Source: Flavobacterium sp. (GTDB lineage: Bacteria; Bacteroidota; Bacteroidia; Flavobacteriales; Flavobacteriaceae). Taken from it: a stretch of DNA of 24,622 nt. Position numbers and translations under genes: made by a program. The notes under the pieces are model-generated. The model was not told where the DNA came from, did no database searches, and was given only the letters and a program-made list of their open reading frames with translations. The DNA lies in assembly GCA_030151565.1 (NCBI GenBank), contig JASLDM010000111.1, forward strand, positions 1-24,622, in the 5' to 3' direction. Shown here in pieces: positions 15,937 through 22,978 of this stretch. The first letter of the stretch is position 1. Each line of letters begins with the position of its first letter.

Positions 15937-17195
15937 TAATTGTCATAATAGTCTTTTAAGATAGATTCTCTAAAATCAGGGTGTGCAATTGCTGCCATAG
16001 CGTGTACACGCTGATCAATGGATTTGGCATACAAATCCGCTACTCCGTATTCTGTAGCAATATAGCGAACATGTGCTCTAGAGGTTACTACACCTGCCCC
16101 TTGTTTTAAGAAAGGAACAATTTTATTAATTCCTTTGTTACTCACAGAAGGCAAGGCAATGATGGCTTTACCACCTTCGCTTCTTGAAGATCCATATACA
16201 AAATCAACTTGTCCTCCAACTCCTGAATAAAGGCGTGAACCAATAGAGTCAGCACAAACTTGTCCGGTAACATCAACTTCAATAGCAGAGTTAATAGATA
16301 CCATTTTGGGGTTTTGCATAATGATAAATGGATCATTTGTAAATGAGGCCTCTTTTAAAACTATGTAAGGATTGTTGTTTACAAAGTTGTAAAGACGTTC
16401 TGATCCTATTAAAAATGATGAAACTGCTCGCTCTGGTAAGATCTTTTTTTGAGAACCATTCAAGATGCCTTTCTCAATTAAGTCAATTACGCCATCACTA
16501 AACATTTCGGTATGCAATCCCAAGTTTTTATGGTTAGTCAGTTTACTTAATACGGCATCTGGAATAGAGCCAATTCCCATTTGGAGTGTACTTCCATCTT
16601 CAATCAATCCAGCAACATTTGCTGCGATTTTGTTTTCAATATCAGAAATTGGTAAGGGGTCGGTATAAAATAGAGGTTCGTTATGTTCCACAAAATAGTC
16701 AATCGCAGAAACGTGTAATAAACCATCACCTTGTATTTGCGGCATGTATTTATTTACCTGAGCAATTACTATTTTAGCGCTTTTAACAGCGGCTTTTGCA
16801 ATATCTACAGAAACCCCCAAAGTACAAAAACCGCGTGCATCTGGAGTAGATACTTGTATTAGAGCAATGTCTAAAGGTAAGGTGTTATTAGTAAATAAAG
16901 GGCCACATTCACTTAAGAAAACTGGAGTGTAATAACTGTTTTCTTGTTTTAGTGTATGGCGTACGTTATCGCCAATAAAAAGAGAGTTGATTTTGAAACT
17001 CTTTGCGAATTCTGGTTTCGCATAAGGTGCTTCTCTCATCGTATGGATATGACAAAATTCTACATCCCGTAATTCTTCTGCTCGATCTGTAATAGCTTGC
17101 GTTAAAAGGGTAGGGGTAGCTGCTGCTGTTTGTACAAAAATTCGATTACCCGAGCATACTACTTGGGCTGCTTCACTAGCGGAAACATATTTCAT
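15936..17195 (-). CDS. Acetyl-CoA hydrolase/CoA-transferase family protein (4-hydroxybutyrate CoA-transferase-like)
   Basis: Predicted to move CoA between acetyl-CoA and a short carboxylic acid, or to hydrolyse acetyl-CoA. The 419-residue protein has both halves of the family: an N-terminal part with FVQTAAATPTLL and SVDIAKAAVKSAK, and a C-terminal part with GLHTEMFSDGVIDLIEKG (226-243), where Glu230 aligns by motif with the catalytic glutamate forming the CoA thioester. GVGGQVDFVYGSSRSEGGKA and TEYGVADLYAKS are further signatures. The true acceptor (acetate, butyrate, 4-hydroxybutyrate, succinate) cannot be told from sequence. It stands alone, with a 278-bp spacer upstream that contains direct and inverted repeats and only a weak minus-strand -7 box (TATTTTG, 17259-17253). 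Confidence 0.88.
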   Translation of the reverse strand: MKYVSASEAAQVVCSGNRIFVQTAAATPTLLTQAITDRAEELRDVEFCHIHTMREAPYAKPEFAKSFKINSLFIGDNVRHTLKQENSYYTPVFLSECGPLFTNNTLPLDIALIQVSTPDARGFCTLGVSVDIAKAAVKSAKIVIAQVNKYMPQIQGDGLLHVSAIDYFVEHNEPLFYTDPLPISDIENKIAANVAGLIEDGSTLQMGIGSIPDAVLSKLTNHKNLGLHTEMFSDGVIDLIEKGILNGSQKKILPERAVSSFLIGSERLYNFVNNNPYIVLKEASFTNDPFIIMQNPKMVSINSAIEVDVTGQVCADSIGSRLYSGVGGQVDFVYGSSRSEGGKAIIALPSVSNKGINKIVPFLKQGAGVVTSRAHVRYIATEYGVADLYAKSIDQRVHAMAAIAHPDFRESILKDYYDN

Positions 17196-17266
17196 AGAGG
17201 TTTAATTTATGTGAACAATGAATAGCAAAAATCGGAATTTTTTAAGTTTTTTCAAAATAGTGCTCT

Positions 17267-17311
17267 GATAATCTTTTTGTTAGTGTATTTTTATGAGATA
17301 ATCTTTTTGTT
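17267..17311 (+). repeat. 15-bp direct repeat, period 30 bp
   Basis: GATAATCTTTTTGTT occurs perfectly at 17267-17281 and 17297-17311, separated by 15 bases. It lies in the divergent spacer between the CoA-transferase and the pseudouridine synthase genes, 72 bp upstream of the former's ATG. The spacing of about three DNA turns could suit a regulator binding on one face; no known operator is recognised. Confidence 0.7.
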
Positions 17312-17413
17312 TTTAACATATAAAAATGATTTTGATAAGAAATGCTTGATATCGTTTCTCTTTTAGGGGAAGAATGCTAGAAAGTACACGATTTTAGGAA
17401 CTATGCAAAATCG

Positions 17414-17448
17414 CGAGAACTATTCTCGTAGAGCTAATCGGGAATTAG
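17414..17448. repeat. Two adjacent short inverted repeats next to a promoter
   Basis: CGAGAA-CTA-TTCTCG (17414-17428) and CTAAT-CGGGA-ATTAG (17434-17448) are perfect dyads. The second ends at the base before the -7 box at 17449, so both lie in the -35 to -10 zone of the pseudouridine synthase promoter and could be operators. Short dyads also arise by chance. Confidence 0.45.
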
Positions 17449-17456
17449 TAACTTTG
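17449..17456 (+). promoter_or_regulatory. -7 box of the pseudouridine synthase-CDF operon
   Basis: TAACTTTG fits TAnnTTTG exactly, 17 bases before the ATG at 17474. No TTG is found at -33, where one arm of an inverted repeat lies instead, which fits a regulated or weak promoter. Confidence 0.55.
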
Positions 17457-17473
17457 TGAGCTAATTTAAAGGT

Positions 17474-18079
17474 ATGAACGATTTAGAGTTTTCTGCAACG
17501 TCATTATTTCCTGCTTTGGAAGCACAGCATTTTATGTTGTATAAACCACACGGTTATATCAGTCAGTTTATTTACGAGAAAAAACGCACCAAGAAAAAGT
17601 TAGGAGAGCTGTATGATTTTCCAATGGGAACAATGGCTATAGGGCGCTTAGATGAAGATTCAGAAGGACTACTTCTTTTGACTACAGATGGAATGATGAG
17701 CGAGCGTGTACGCAGTGCCCAATTCGAAAAGGAATATTTTGCACAAGTAGATGGTTTGATTACCGATGCTGCAGTTGCGGCAATGCGTTCCGGAGTGGAA
17801 ATAGGTGTTAAAGGAACTAAATATGTTACAAAACCTTGTGAAGCTACAAGGTTATCTGAATTGCCTGCTTGGATTGGAGAAGGAAAGAAGATTCGAGACG
17901 AACGCCACGGGCCAACTTCTTGGGTTCGTATTGTGCTTACAGAGGGAAAGTTCCGTCAAGTTAGAAAGATGACAGCAGCTGTAGGGTTTCCTACATTAAG
18001 GTTGGTTAGAGTTCGTATAGGATCGTTTCGTTTAGAAGGATTGAGTGTTGGTGAAGTACAAAGTATTACGTTGATTTAA
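17474..18079 (+). CDS. RsuA/RluE-family rRNA pseudouridine synthase lacking an S4 domain
   Basis: Converts a uridine in rRNA to pseudouridine. The 201-residue protein has the catalytic motif GRLDEDSEGLLLLT (57-70) with Asp60 as the expected nucleophile, the entry motif MLYKPHGYIS (21-30), and the C-terminal GKFRQVRKMTAAVGFPTLRL typical of the RsuA/RluB/RluE/RluF branch. It has no N-terminal S4 RNA-binding domain, as in RluE (U2457 of 23S rRNA in E. coli), so RluE is the best functional guess. It is followed after 11 bp by the CDF transporter gene, which is probably co-transcribed although functionally unrelated. Confidence 0.9.
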   Translation: MNDLEFSATSLFPALEAQHFMLYKPHGYISQFIYEKKRTKKKLGELYDFPMGTMAIGRLDEDSEGLLLLTTDGMMSERVRSAQFEKEYFAQVDGLITDAAVAAMRSGVEIGVKGTKYVTKPCEATRLSELPAWIGEGKKIRDERHGPTSWVRIVLTEGKFRQVRKMTAAVGFPTLRLVRVRIGSFRLEGLSVGEVQSITLI

Positions 18080-18090
18080 AATAGATAGAT

Positions 18091-19104
18091 ATGAATATAA
18101 AGGCTAAAGAGAATTATCAATTTCAAAAGATAGTAGCTCTAGTAGGTGTTTTACTTTTTATAATAAAAGTAGTCGCTTGGTATCTTACCCAATCTGTTGC
18201 TATTTTAACAGATGCTCTTGAAAGTGTAATTAATGTAGTTAGTGGTTTTGTAGGACTTTATAGTTTGTATTTGTCAAGCTTACCTCGGGATCGGAATCAT
18301 CCCTATGGACACGGAAAAGTAGAGTTTATTTCTGCCTCAATTGAGGGAGGATTAATCATTATGGCAGGGCTTGTCATCATCTTTGAAGCAATCAAGAATT
18401 TGAGTGAGCCTACAATTATTGAACGTTTAGACTTTGGTATCTACCTAGTTGGAATCACAGCAATAGTAAACTATGTTTTAGGATGGTATGCTATTAAAAA
18501 AGGAGAAAAAAACCATTCTCTTGCTTTAATCGCTAGTGGAAAGCACTTGCAATCGGATACGTATTCTACCATTGGAATCATCATCGGATTGATCTTGTTG
18601 TATTTTACGGGCTATCAGTGGTTAGACAGTGCTGTAGCTTTATTGTTCGCAGGTATTATTATTGTTACAGGTTATAAGATTGTGCGCGGTGCTATTTCTG
18701 GAATTATGGACGAAACCGACGAACGTTTGTTGGAAAAAGTAGTTGCCAACTTAGAGAGTTCTCGTAGAGAGAATTGGATCGATTTACATAATTTGAGAAT
18801 CATAAAATACGGTAGTGTGCTGCACTTCGATTGCCATATTACCCTACCTTGGTACTTTACAATTGTTGAAGGGCATAAAGAGGTGGAGGCTTTAGAAAAA
18901 GAGATCCGTAAAAACTTTGGAAGTGAATTAGAGCTTTTTGTTCATATGGATGACTGTAAGGCGTTTTCTTGTGCCATTTGTACCAAATCAGACTGTGCTT
19001 ATAGAAAACAAGACTTTGAGAAAAAAGTACATTGGACTATTGAAAACATATCTAAAAACAAAAGACATAATAGCAAGGAGAATCCTAAAGAAGGTTTATT
19101 TTAA
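18091..19104 (+). CDS. Cation diffusion facilitator (CDF) metal transporter with a Cys-rich tail
   Basis: Inner-membrane metal/proton antiporter that probably exports Zn2+, Fe2+ or similar. The 337-residue protein has about six helices up to residue 200, then a cytoplasmic domain. TM5 carries the expected HxxxD metal pair (His152, Asp156 in KHLQSDTYST). TM2 reads TDALESVIN: Asp41 is kept, but residue 45 is Ser, with Glu44 and Asn48 nearby, instead of the usual DxxxD or HxxxD. After the ferredoxin-like domain, four cysteines at 289, 294, 297 and 302 (C-x4-C-x2-C-x4-C) could bind one metal ion. The gene's last 20 bp overlap the end of the convergent ABC ATPase gene. I recall the Cys tail in other Bacteroidetes relatives, so it looks like a subfamily trait. 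Confidence 0.9.
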   Translation: MNIKAKENYQFQKIVALVGVLLFIIKVVAWYLTQSVAILTDALESVINVVSGFVGLYSLYLSSLPRDRNHPYGHGKVEFISASIEGGLIIMAGLVIIFEAIKNLSEPTIIERLDFGIYLVGITAIVNYVLGWYAIKKGEKNHSLALIASGKHLQSDTYSTIGIIIGLILLYFTGYQWLDSAVALLFAGIIIVTGYKIVRGAISGIMDETDERLLEKVVANLESSRRENWIDLHNLRIIKYGSVLHFDCHITLPWYFTIVEGHKEVEALEKEIRKNFGSELELFVHMDDCKAFSCAICTKSDCAYRKQDFEKKVHWTIENISKNKRHNSKENPKEGLF

Positions 19105-19873
19105 AACGTCGTTCCGAAGCGTCAAAAAGGATGTTTGCGTCGTCAAAAAAAGCATCAAAAACCTGTTGGTCGATTAGTGTTTCCGTAGTGCCCTGAATAG
19201 CGAAACCTTCTTTTAAAGCTATAATCTCATCGCTCATTTGAAGGGCAAGGTCCATATCATGCGTGGAAAATAAAATACATTTATCTTTTTCTAAGCACAA
19301 GCGCTTCAATAGACGAAACAGTTGAATCTTGTGATACAGGTCTAGATGTGTAGAGGGTTCGTCTAAAATGATGATAGGCGTATCTTGAGCGATTGCACGA
19401 GCAATGAGCACCTTTTGCATTTGACCATCACTAAGTGAATTCGCTAATCTATTTCTTAACGGTTCAAGTTCTGACACTCGAATAGCTTCATCAATTTTCA
19501 AATGATCCGTAGCTGTAAGTTGTCCATACCAATTGGTATAAGGAATTCTTCCCAAGGCAATCACTTCATAAACCGAGAGCTGACTTTGAGGGAGTTTTTC
19601 TGTAAAAACAACGCTTATTTTTTGTGCCAAACATTCAGGGGTAAAATCCATAAGGGAGTTTCCTTCCAACAAGACGGAGCCTGATAAAGGCTTTTGAGTC
19701 CCCGAAATTGTTTTTAGCAACGTAGACTTTCCAATACCATTTATCCCAAGTAAAGAAATTAACTTCCCTGATTTTAATGTAATGTTTAAATTCTTTTGTA
19801 CTGTTTTATGCTGTTTTTTACCAGTATATCCAATGCTTAAGTCTTGAGTCTCTAGTAGTAACTGTGAAGTCAT
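19085..19873 (-). CDS. ABC transporter ATP-binding protein, FecE/BtuD-like, orphan
   Basis: Cytosolic ATPase of an importer for ferric siderophore, haem or cobalamin-like substrates. The 262-residue protein has Walker A GINGIGKST (43-51), signature LSDGQMQKV (147-155), Walker B IIILDEPSTHLD (167-178) and the switch His205 (FSTHD). The stretch VYEVIALGRIPYTNW (101-115) is typical of the FecE/BtuD/HmuV branch. No permease or substrate-binding protein gene is next to it; its partner must be encoded elsewhere or it has a different role. It follows the MFS gene after 34 bp in the same direction, and its stop overlaps the convergent CDF gene by 20 bp with no terminator between them. Confidence 0.9.
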   Translation of the reverse strand: MTSQLLLETQDLSIGYTGKKQHKTVQKNLNITLKSGKLISLLGINGIGKSTLLKTISGTQKPLSGSVLLEGNSLMDFTPECLAQKISVVFTEKLPQSQLSVYEVIALGRIPYTNWYGQLTATDHLKIDEAIRVSELEPLRNRLANSLSDGQMQKVLIARAIAQDTPIIILDEPSTHLDLYHKIQLFRLLKRLCLEKDKCILFSTHDMDLALQMSDEIIALKEGFAIQGTTETLIDQQVFDAFFDDANILFDASERRFKINLL

Positions 19874-19907
19874 AAATAAGGTCTTTGTCCAAAGATACTG
19901 ATTTTGC

Positions 19908-21113
19908 TTACATTTTTTTCATCACTACATAAAAGCCTACAGAAGCAATAGCAATAAGACCACCAGTTACAATCCAAAGGGTATTGAAGCCATAATTCTC
20001 TGCAATATTGGTGCTGAATAAAGGAGAAAAAACGTGTGCAGCAGAGAAGGCAAGAGAGTTCAATGCCATATACGAACCTCGGTTTATTGCGTTAGAACGG
20101 TTGACTCCAACGGTAGAAGAAAACGGTAAAACCATTATTTCAGAAACACAAAGTAAAAACATTGCGAAATACAATATACTAACACCTAGAGGTAAAAGTA
20201 ATACTAGAAAAGAAAGTCCACAGATTACAGAACCTATAATGATGTTTTGACGAAGACTAAACTTCTTTTCAGCAATATGTACAATAATCATTTCAAAGCC
20301 AAATACAATGATTCCGCTGAAGGCGATTAAATAACCGATGTTTTTTTCGTTTAAAAGATGTACTTGTTTATAGAAAATCGGGAGTGAACTAAAGAGCTGG
20401 TAAAAACAAGTAGCATAGATAGTTAAGAAAACAGTAAAAATCACATATTTGTAATCTGTATAAGCTGATTTCTTGGTAATAACTTCCTCTTGTTTAGAAC
20501 TGGTAGCATCTAAAAGAGCATCGTTTCCTTTTTTACCTTTAAAATAGAAAAGGAAAACTACACCTGCAAAAAACACCATAGTACCATTTACATAAAACAG
20601 GAGGTCGTAAGAATATCCAGCTAAAAAACCTCCCATAGCAGGACCGATAGAGAAACCTAAATTCAAAGCCATTCTGTTTAATGAAAAGGCACGCGTCAGA
20701 TTTTCTGGTTTGGCATAGTAAGAAACAGAGGCACTATTGGCTGGTCTAAAAACCTCCGTGATAAAGCTCAATACAATAATAGCTAAGCACAGTGATTGGA
20801 AATCTTTAAAAAGCGGTAATAGAAAAAATACTGGTACTGATAAAAACAAACTGATGTTCTGTGTGGTATAATGACCTATTTTGTCAGTCATCCATCCTCC
20901 GGCAAGGGAACCTAAAATAGCCCCTACACCAAAACAACTCAAGGCAAACCCTGCTTCTTTAAGTTCAAAACCAAGTTCAGAAGTCATATAAACCCCTAAA
21001 AAAGGAATAACCATTGCACCACTTCGGTTGATTAACATTACTAAAGCTAAGATCCAAGTTGCTTGTGATAGTCCGCGGTAAGAGTCTAAGTAAGATTGCC
21101 AGATTTTATTCAT
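19908..21113 (-). CDS. Major facilitator superfamily (MFS) transporter
   Basis: A 401-residue, roughly 12-helix inner-membrane secondary transporter. Helices are visible throughout, and the loop between TM2 and TM3 has MFS motif A as GGWMTDKIGHYTTQ (72-85). The family layout suggests a drug-efflux or metabolite transporter; no substrate can be assigned. Because the next gene is a FecE-type ATPase, export of a siderophore or handling of a metal ligand is possible but only a guess from position. Predicted to be transcribed from a -7 box at 21194-21187, giving a leader of about 65 nt that contains an imperfect hairpin followed by a perfect anti-Shine-Dalgarno sequence. Confidence 0.9.
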   Translation of the reverse strand: MNKIWQSYLDSYRGLSQATWILALVMLINRSGAMVIPFLGVYMTSELGFELKEAGFALSCFGVGAILGSLAGGWMTDKIGHYTTQNISLFLSVPVFFLLPLFKDFQSLCLAIIVLSFITEVFRPANSASVSYYAKPENLTRAFSLNRMALNLGFSIGPAMGGFLAGYSYDLLFYVNGTMVFFAGVVFLFYFKGKKGNDALLDATSSKQEEVITKKSAYTDYKYVIFTVFLTIYATCFYQLFSSLPIFYKQVHLLNEKNIGYLIAFSGIIVFGFEMIIVHIAEKKFSLRQNIIIGSVICGLSFLVLLLPLGVSILYFAMFLLCVSEIMVLPFSSTVGVNRSNAINRGSYMALNSLAFSAAHVFSPLFSTNIAENYGFNTLWIVTGGLIAIASVGFYVVMKKM

Positions 21114-21125
21114 TGTTTCTTTTTT

Positions 21126-21166
21126 AAAGGAGGTGATCTCGACAGGCCAGATAAAGCCAGCTTGAG
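21126..21166 (-). promoter_or_regulatory. Anti-Shine-Dalgarno-like sequence plus hairpin in the MFS leader
   Basis: The minus strand reads GATCACCTCCTTT (21138-21126), identical to the common bacterial 16S rRNA 3' tail, 12 bases before the MFS ATG. Just upstream is an imperfect hairpin (21138-21147 with 21156-21166, loop of 8). It is conspicuous but unproven as a regulatory element; no further similarity to 16S rRNA is seen. Confidence 0.4.
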
Positions 21167-21186
21167 TATCGAATTTTTCAAGATGG

Positions 21187-21194
21187 CAAAAGTA
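21187..21194 (-). promoter_or_regulatory. -7 box of the MFS-ABC ATPase pair
   Basis: TACTTTTG on the minus strand (21194-21187) fits TAnnTTTG exactly. No TTG at -33. It would start transcription near 21180. Confidence 0.5.
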
Positions 21195-21496
21195 CTTATT
21201 TTTTAATAAAACTACTTAGTGATATCGGCTAAAAGATAGTCGTAAGTTGATGTTTTTCTGTTACTGACCGTGTTTTAAAAAGCGAACTTGTATGTTGTTA
21301 TTCAAATTGCTGAAGTGCTAAGCTAAATTTTATTTCTTTTTTTAAAGAATACGAAGGCAGCTTCTTGGAACCTTCAAGTACGGGTGGTGGACTGCTTTTG
21401 GGGTTAAAATATTCAGGTGTTAGTTTAGTCGAAAGAGCCCTAAAAAGGAGGCGTGTTTTTTTAGTTGGAAAACAGCGTATTAATTGCTTTTGCTTT

Positions 21497-21527
21497 TTGC
21501 GACTTTAGGACTTAAATGTTATCTTTG
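21497..21527 (+). promoter_or_regulatory. Bacteroidetes-type promoter of ffh
   Basis: TTG (21497-21499), 20 bases, then TATCTTTG (21520-21527) match the consensus exactly. The ATG at 21554 follows a leader of about 20 bases. Confidence 0.75.
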
Positions 21528-21553
21528 CCTTTTAGTATTTAAATAATACCAAT

Positions 21554-22894
21554 ATGTTTGACAATTTAAGTGATAAATTAGATAAAGCCTTTCATATCCT
21601 TAAGGGGCATGGCAAAATTACCGAAGTAAACGTTGCAGATACATTAAAGGAAGTACGTAGAGCCTTATTAGACGCCGACGTTAACTTTAAAATTGCAAAG
21701 GATTTTACCAATAGAGTAAAAGAGAAAGCCCTTGGACAGGATGTGTTAACGACCTTACAGCCAGGTCAATTGATGGTGAAGATCGTTAAGGACGAGTTGG
21801 TAGAGTTAATGGGGGGTGAAGCTGCTGGTGTGAACTTGTCAGGAAATCCATCTGTGATTTTAATGTCTGGTTTGCAAGGTTCTGGTAAGACTACATTCTC
21901 AGGAAAACTTGCTAATTTTTTAAAAACCAAAAAAAATAAAAAACCATTATTAGTTGCTTGTGACGTTTACCGTCCTGCAGCGATTAATCAGTTGCACGTA
22001 GTTGGTGAGCAATTAGGAGTTGAGGTTTATTCTGAAGAAGGAAATAAAAACCCTGTAGAAATCGCTCAAAACGCCATTCAATATGCAAAAGCAAATGGTT
22101 TTAATGTAGTTATTGTCGATACAGCAGGTCGTTTGGCTGTTGATGAGGAGATGATGACCGAGATTGCTAATATTCATAAAGCAATTCAACCACACGAAAC
22201 ATTGTTCGTAGTAGATGCTATGACAGGACAAGATGCTGTCAATACTGCAAAAGCATTTAACGATCGTTTAAACTTTGACGGAGTTATCTTAACGAAGCTT
22301 GATGGAGATACACGAGGTGGAGCTGCTATTTCTATTAAATCAGTAGTAAATAAACCAATTAAGTTTATTGGTACTGGTGAGAAAATGGAAGCAATCGATG
22401 TGTTTTATCCAAATCGTATGGCTGATCGTATCTTGGGAATGGGAGACGTTATCTCTTTAGTAGAGCGTGCTCAGGAACAATATGACGAAGAAGAAGCTCG
22501 TAAGATTCAAAAGAAAATTGCTAAGAATGAATTCGGATTCGACGATTTCCTTTCTCAAATACAACAAGTAAAGAAGATGGGGAATATGAAAGATTTGATG
22601 GGAATGATTCCAGGAGTTGGAAAAGCAATGAAAGACATCGAGATTGAAGATGATGCGTTCAAACACATTGAAGCGATCATTCATTCGATGACTCCAGAGG
22701 AACGATCAAAACCAGCTATACTTGATGTAAAACGTAAAGGACGTATTGCTAAAGGATCTGGAACGGATATTCAGCAAGTCAATCAATTGCTTAAGCAATT
22801 TGACCAGATGAGTAAAATGATGAAAATGATGCAAGGCTCTAAAGGAAAGAATTTAATGCGGATGATGGGGAACCTAAAAGGGATGCAACGATAA
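21554..22894 (+). CDS. ffh: Signal recognition particle protein Ffh (SRP54)
   Basis: GTPase that binds signal sequences on ribosomes, together with the SRP RNA, and delivers nascent membrane proteins to FtsY and the translocon. The 446-residue protein has the N domain (1-95), then the G domain with G1 GLQGSGKT (106-113), DTAGRL (189-194) and TKLD (247-250). The methionine-rich M domain (about 300-425) contains MIPGVGKAMK, ERSKPAILDVKRKGRIAKGSG and a run MSKMMKMMQ. Length and domain order are standard. It is a single-gene unit with its own good promoter and a moderate terminator. Confidence 0.97.
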   Translation: MFDNLSDKLDKAFHILKGHGKITEVNVADTLKEVRRALLDADVNFKIAKDFTNRVKEKALGQDVLTTLQPGQLMVKIVKDELVELMGGEAAGVNLSGNPSVILMSGLQGSGKTTFSGKLANFLKTKKNKKPLLVACDVYRPAAINQLHVVGEQLGVEVYSEEGNKNPVEIAQNAIQYAKANGFNVVIVDTAGRLAVDEEMMTEIANIHKAIQPHETLFVVDAMTGQDAVNTAKAFNDRLNFDGVILTKLDGDTRGGAAISIKSVVNKPIKFIGTGEKMEAIDVFYPNRMADRILGMGDVISLVERAQEQYDEEEARKIQKKIAKNEFGFDDFLSQIQQVKKMGNMKDLMGMIPGVGKAMKDIEIEDDAFKHIEAIIHSMTPEERSKPAILDVKRKGRIAKGSGTDIQQVNQLLKQFDQMSKMMKMMQGSKGKNLMRMMGNLKGMQR

Positions 22895-22903
22895 GATAAA
22901 AAC

Positions 22904-22941
22904 AAGAAGGTTTAAGGTTCAGTAGAAGTTTAAACCTTCTT
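22904..22941 (+). terminator. Probable terminator after ffh
   Basis: AAGAAGGTTTAA (22904-22915) pairs perfectly with TTAAACCTTCTT (22930-22941) around a 14-nt loop and is followed by TTATTTCTAT, a mixed and not pure T-run, so termination may be partial. Confidence 0.65.
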
Positions 22942-22978
22942 TATTTCTATAAAACAACACAACTAATTATTTTAATTA

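Larger units (their letters stand above)
21114..21553. other. 440-bp divergent spacer between the MFS gene and ffh
   Basis: The left 80 bp hold the MFS leader with its anti-Shine-Dalgarno-like sequence and hairpin, and the MFS -7 box. The right 60 bp hold the ffh promoter. The middle (about 21200-21490) has no open frame longer than a few codons; it contains a GAAGG/CCTTC dyad (21352-21374), and a second purine tract AAAAAGGAGGCG (21442-21453) followed by a T-run. I see no recognised RNA gene. Confidence 0.6.

Noticed and set aside
21136..21170. Possible TPP riboswitch on the plus strand (GATCT followed by CCAGATAAAGCCAGC)
   Set aside because: The characteristic CTGAGA and ACCTGATC motifs and helix order are missing, and the nearest plus-strand gene is ffh almost 400 bp away.
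21126..21170. Remnant of a 16S rRNA gene
   Set aside because: Only the 13-nt tail matches; the upstream bases show no similarity to helix 45 or the conserved GTAACAAGGTAGCC region.
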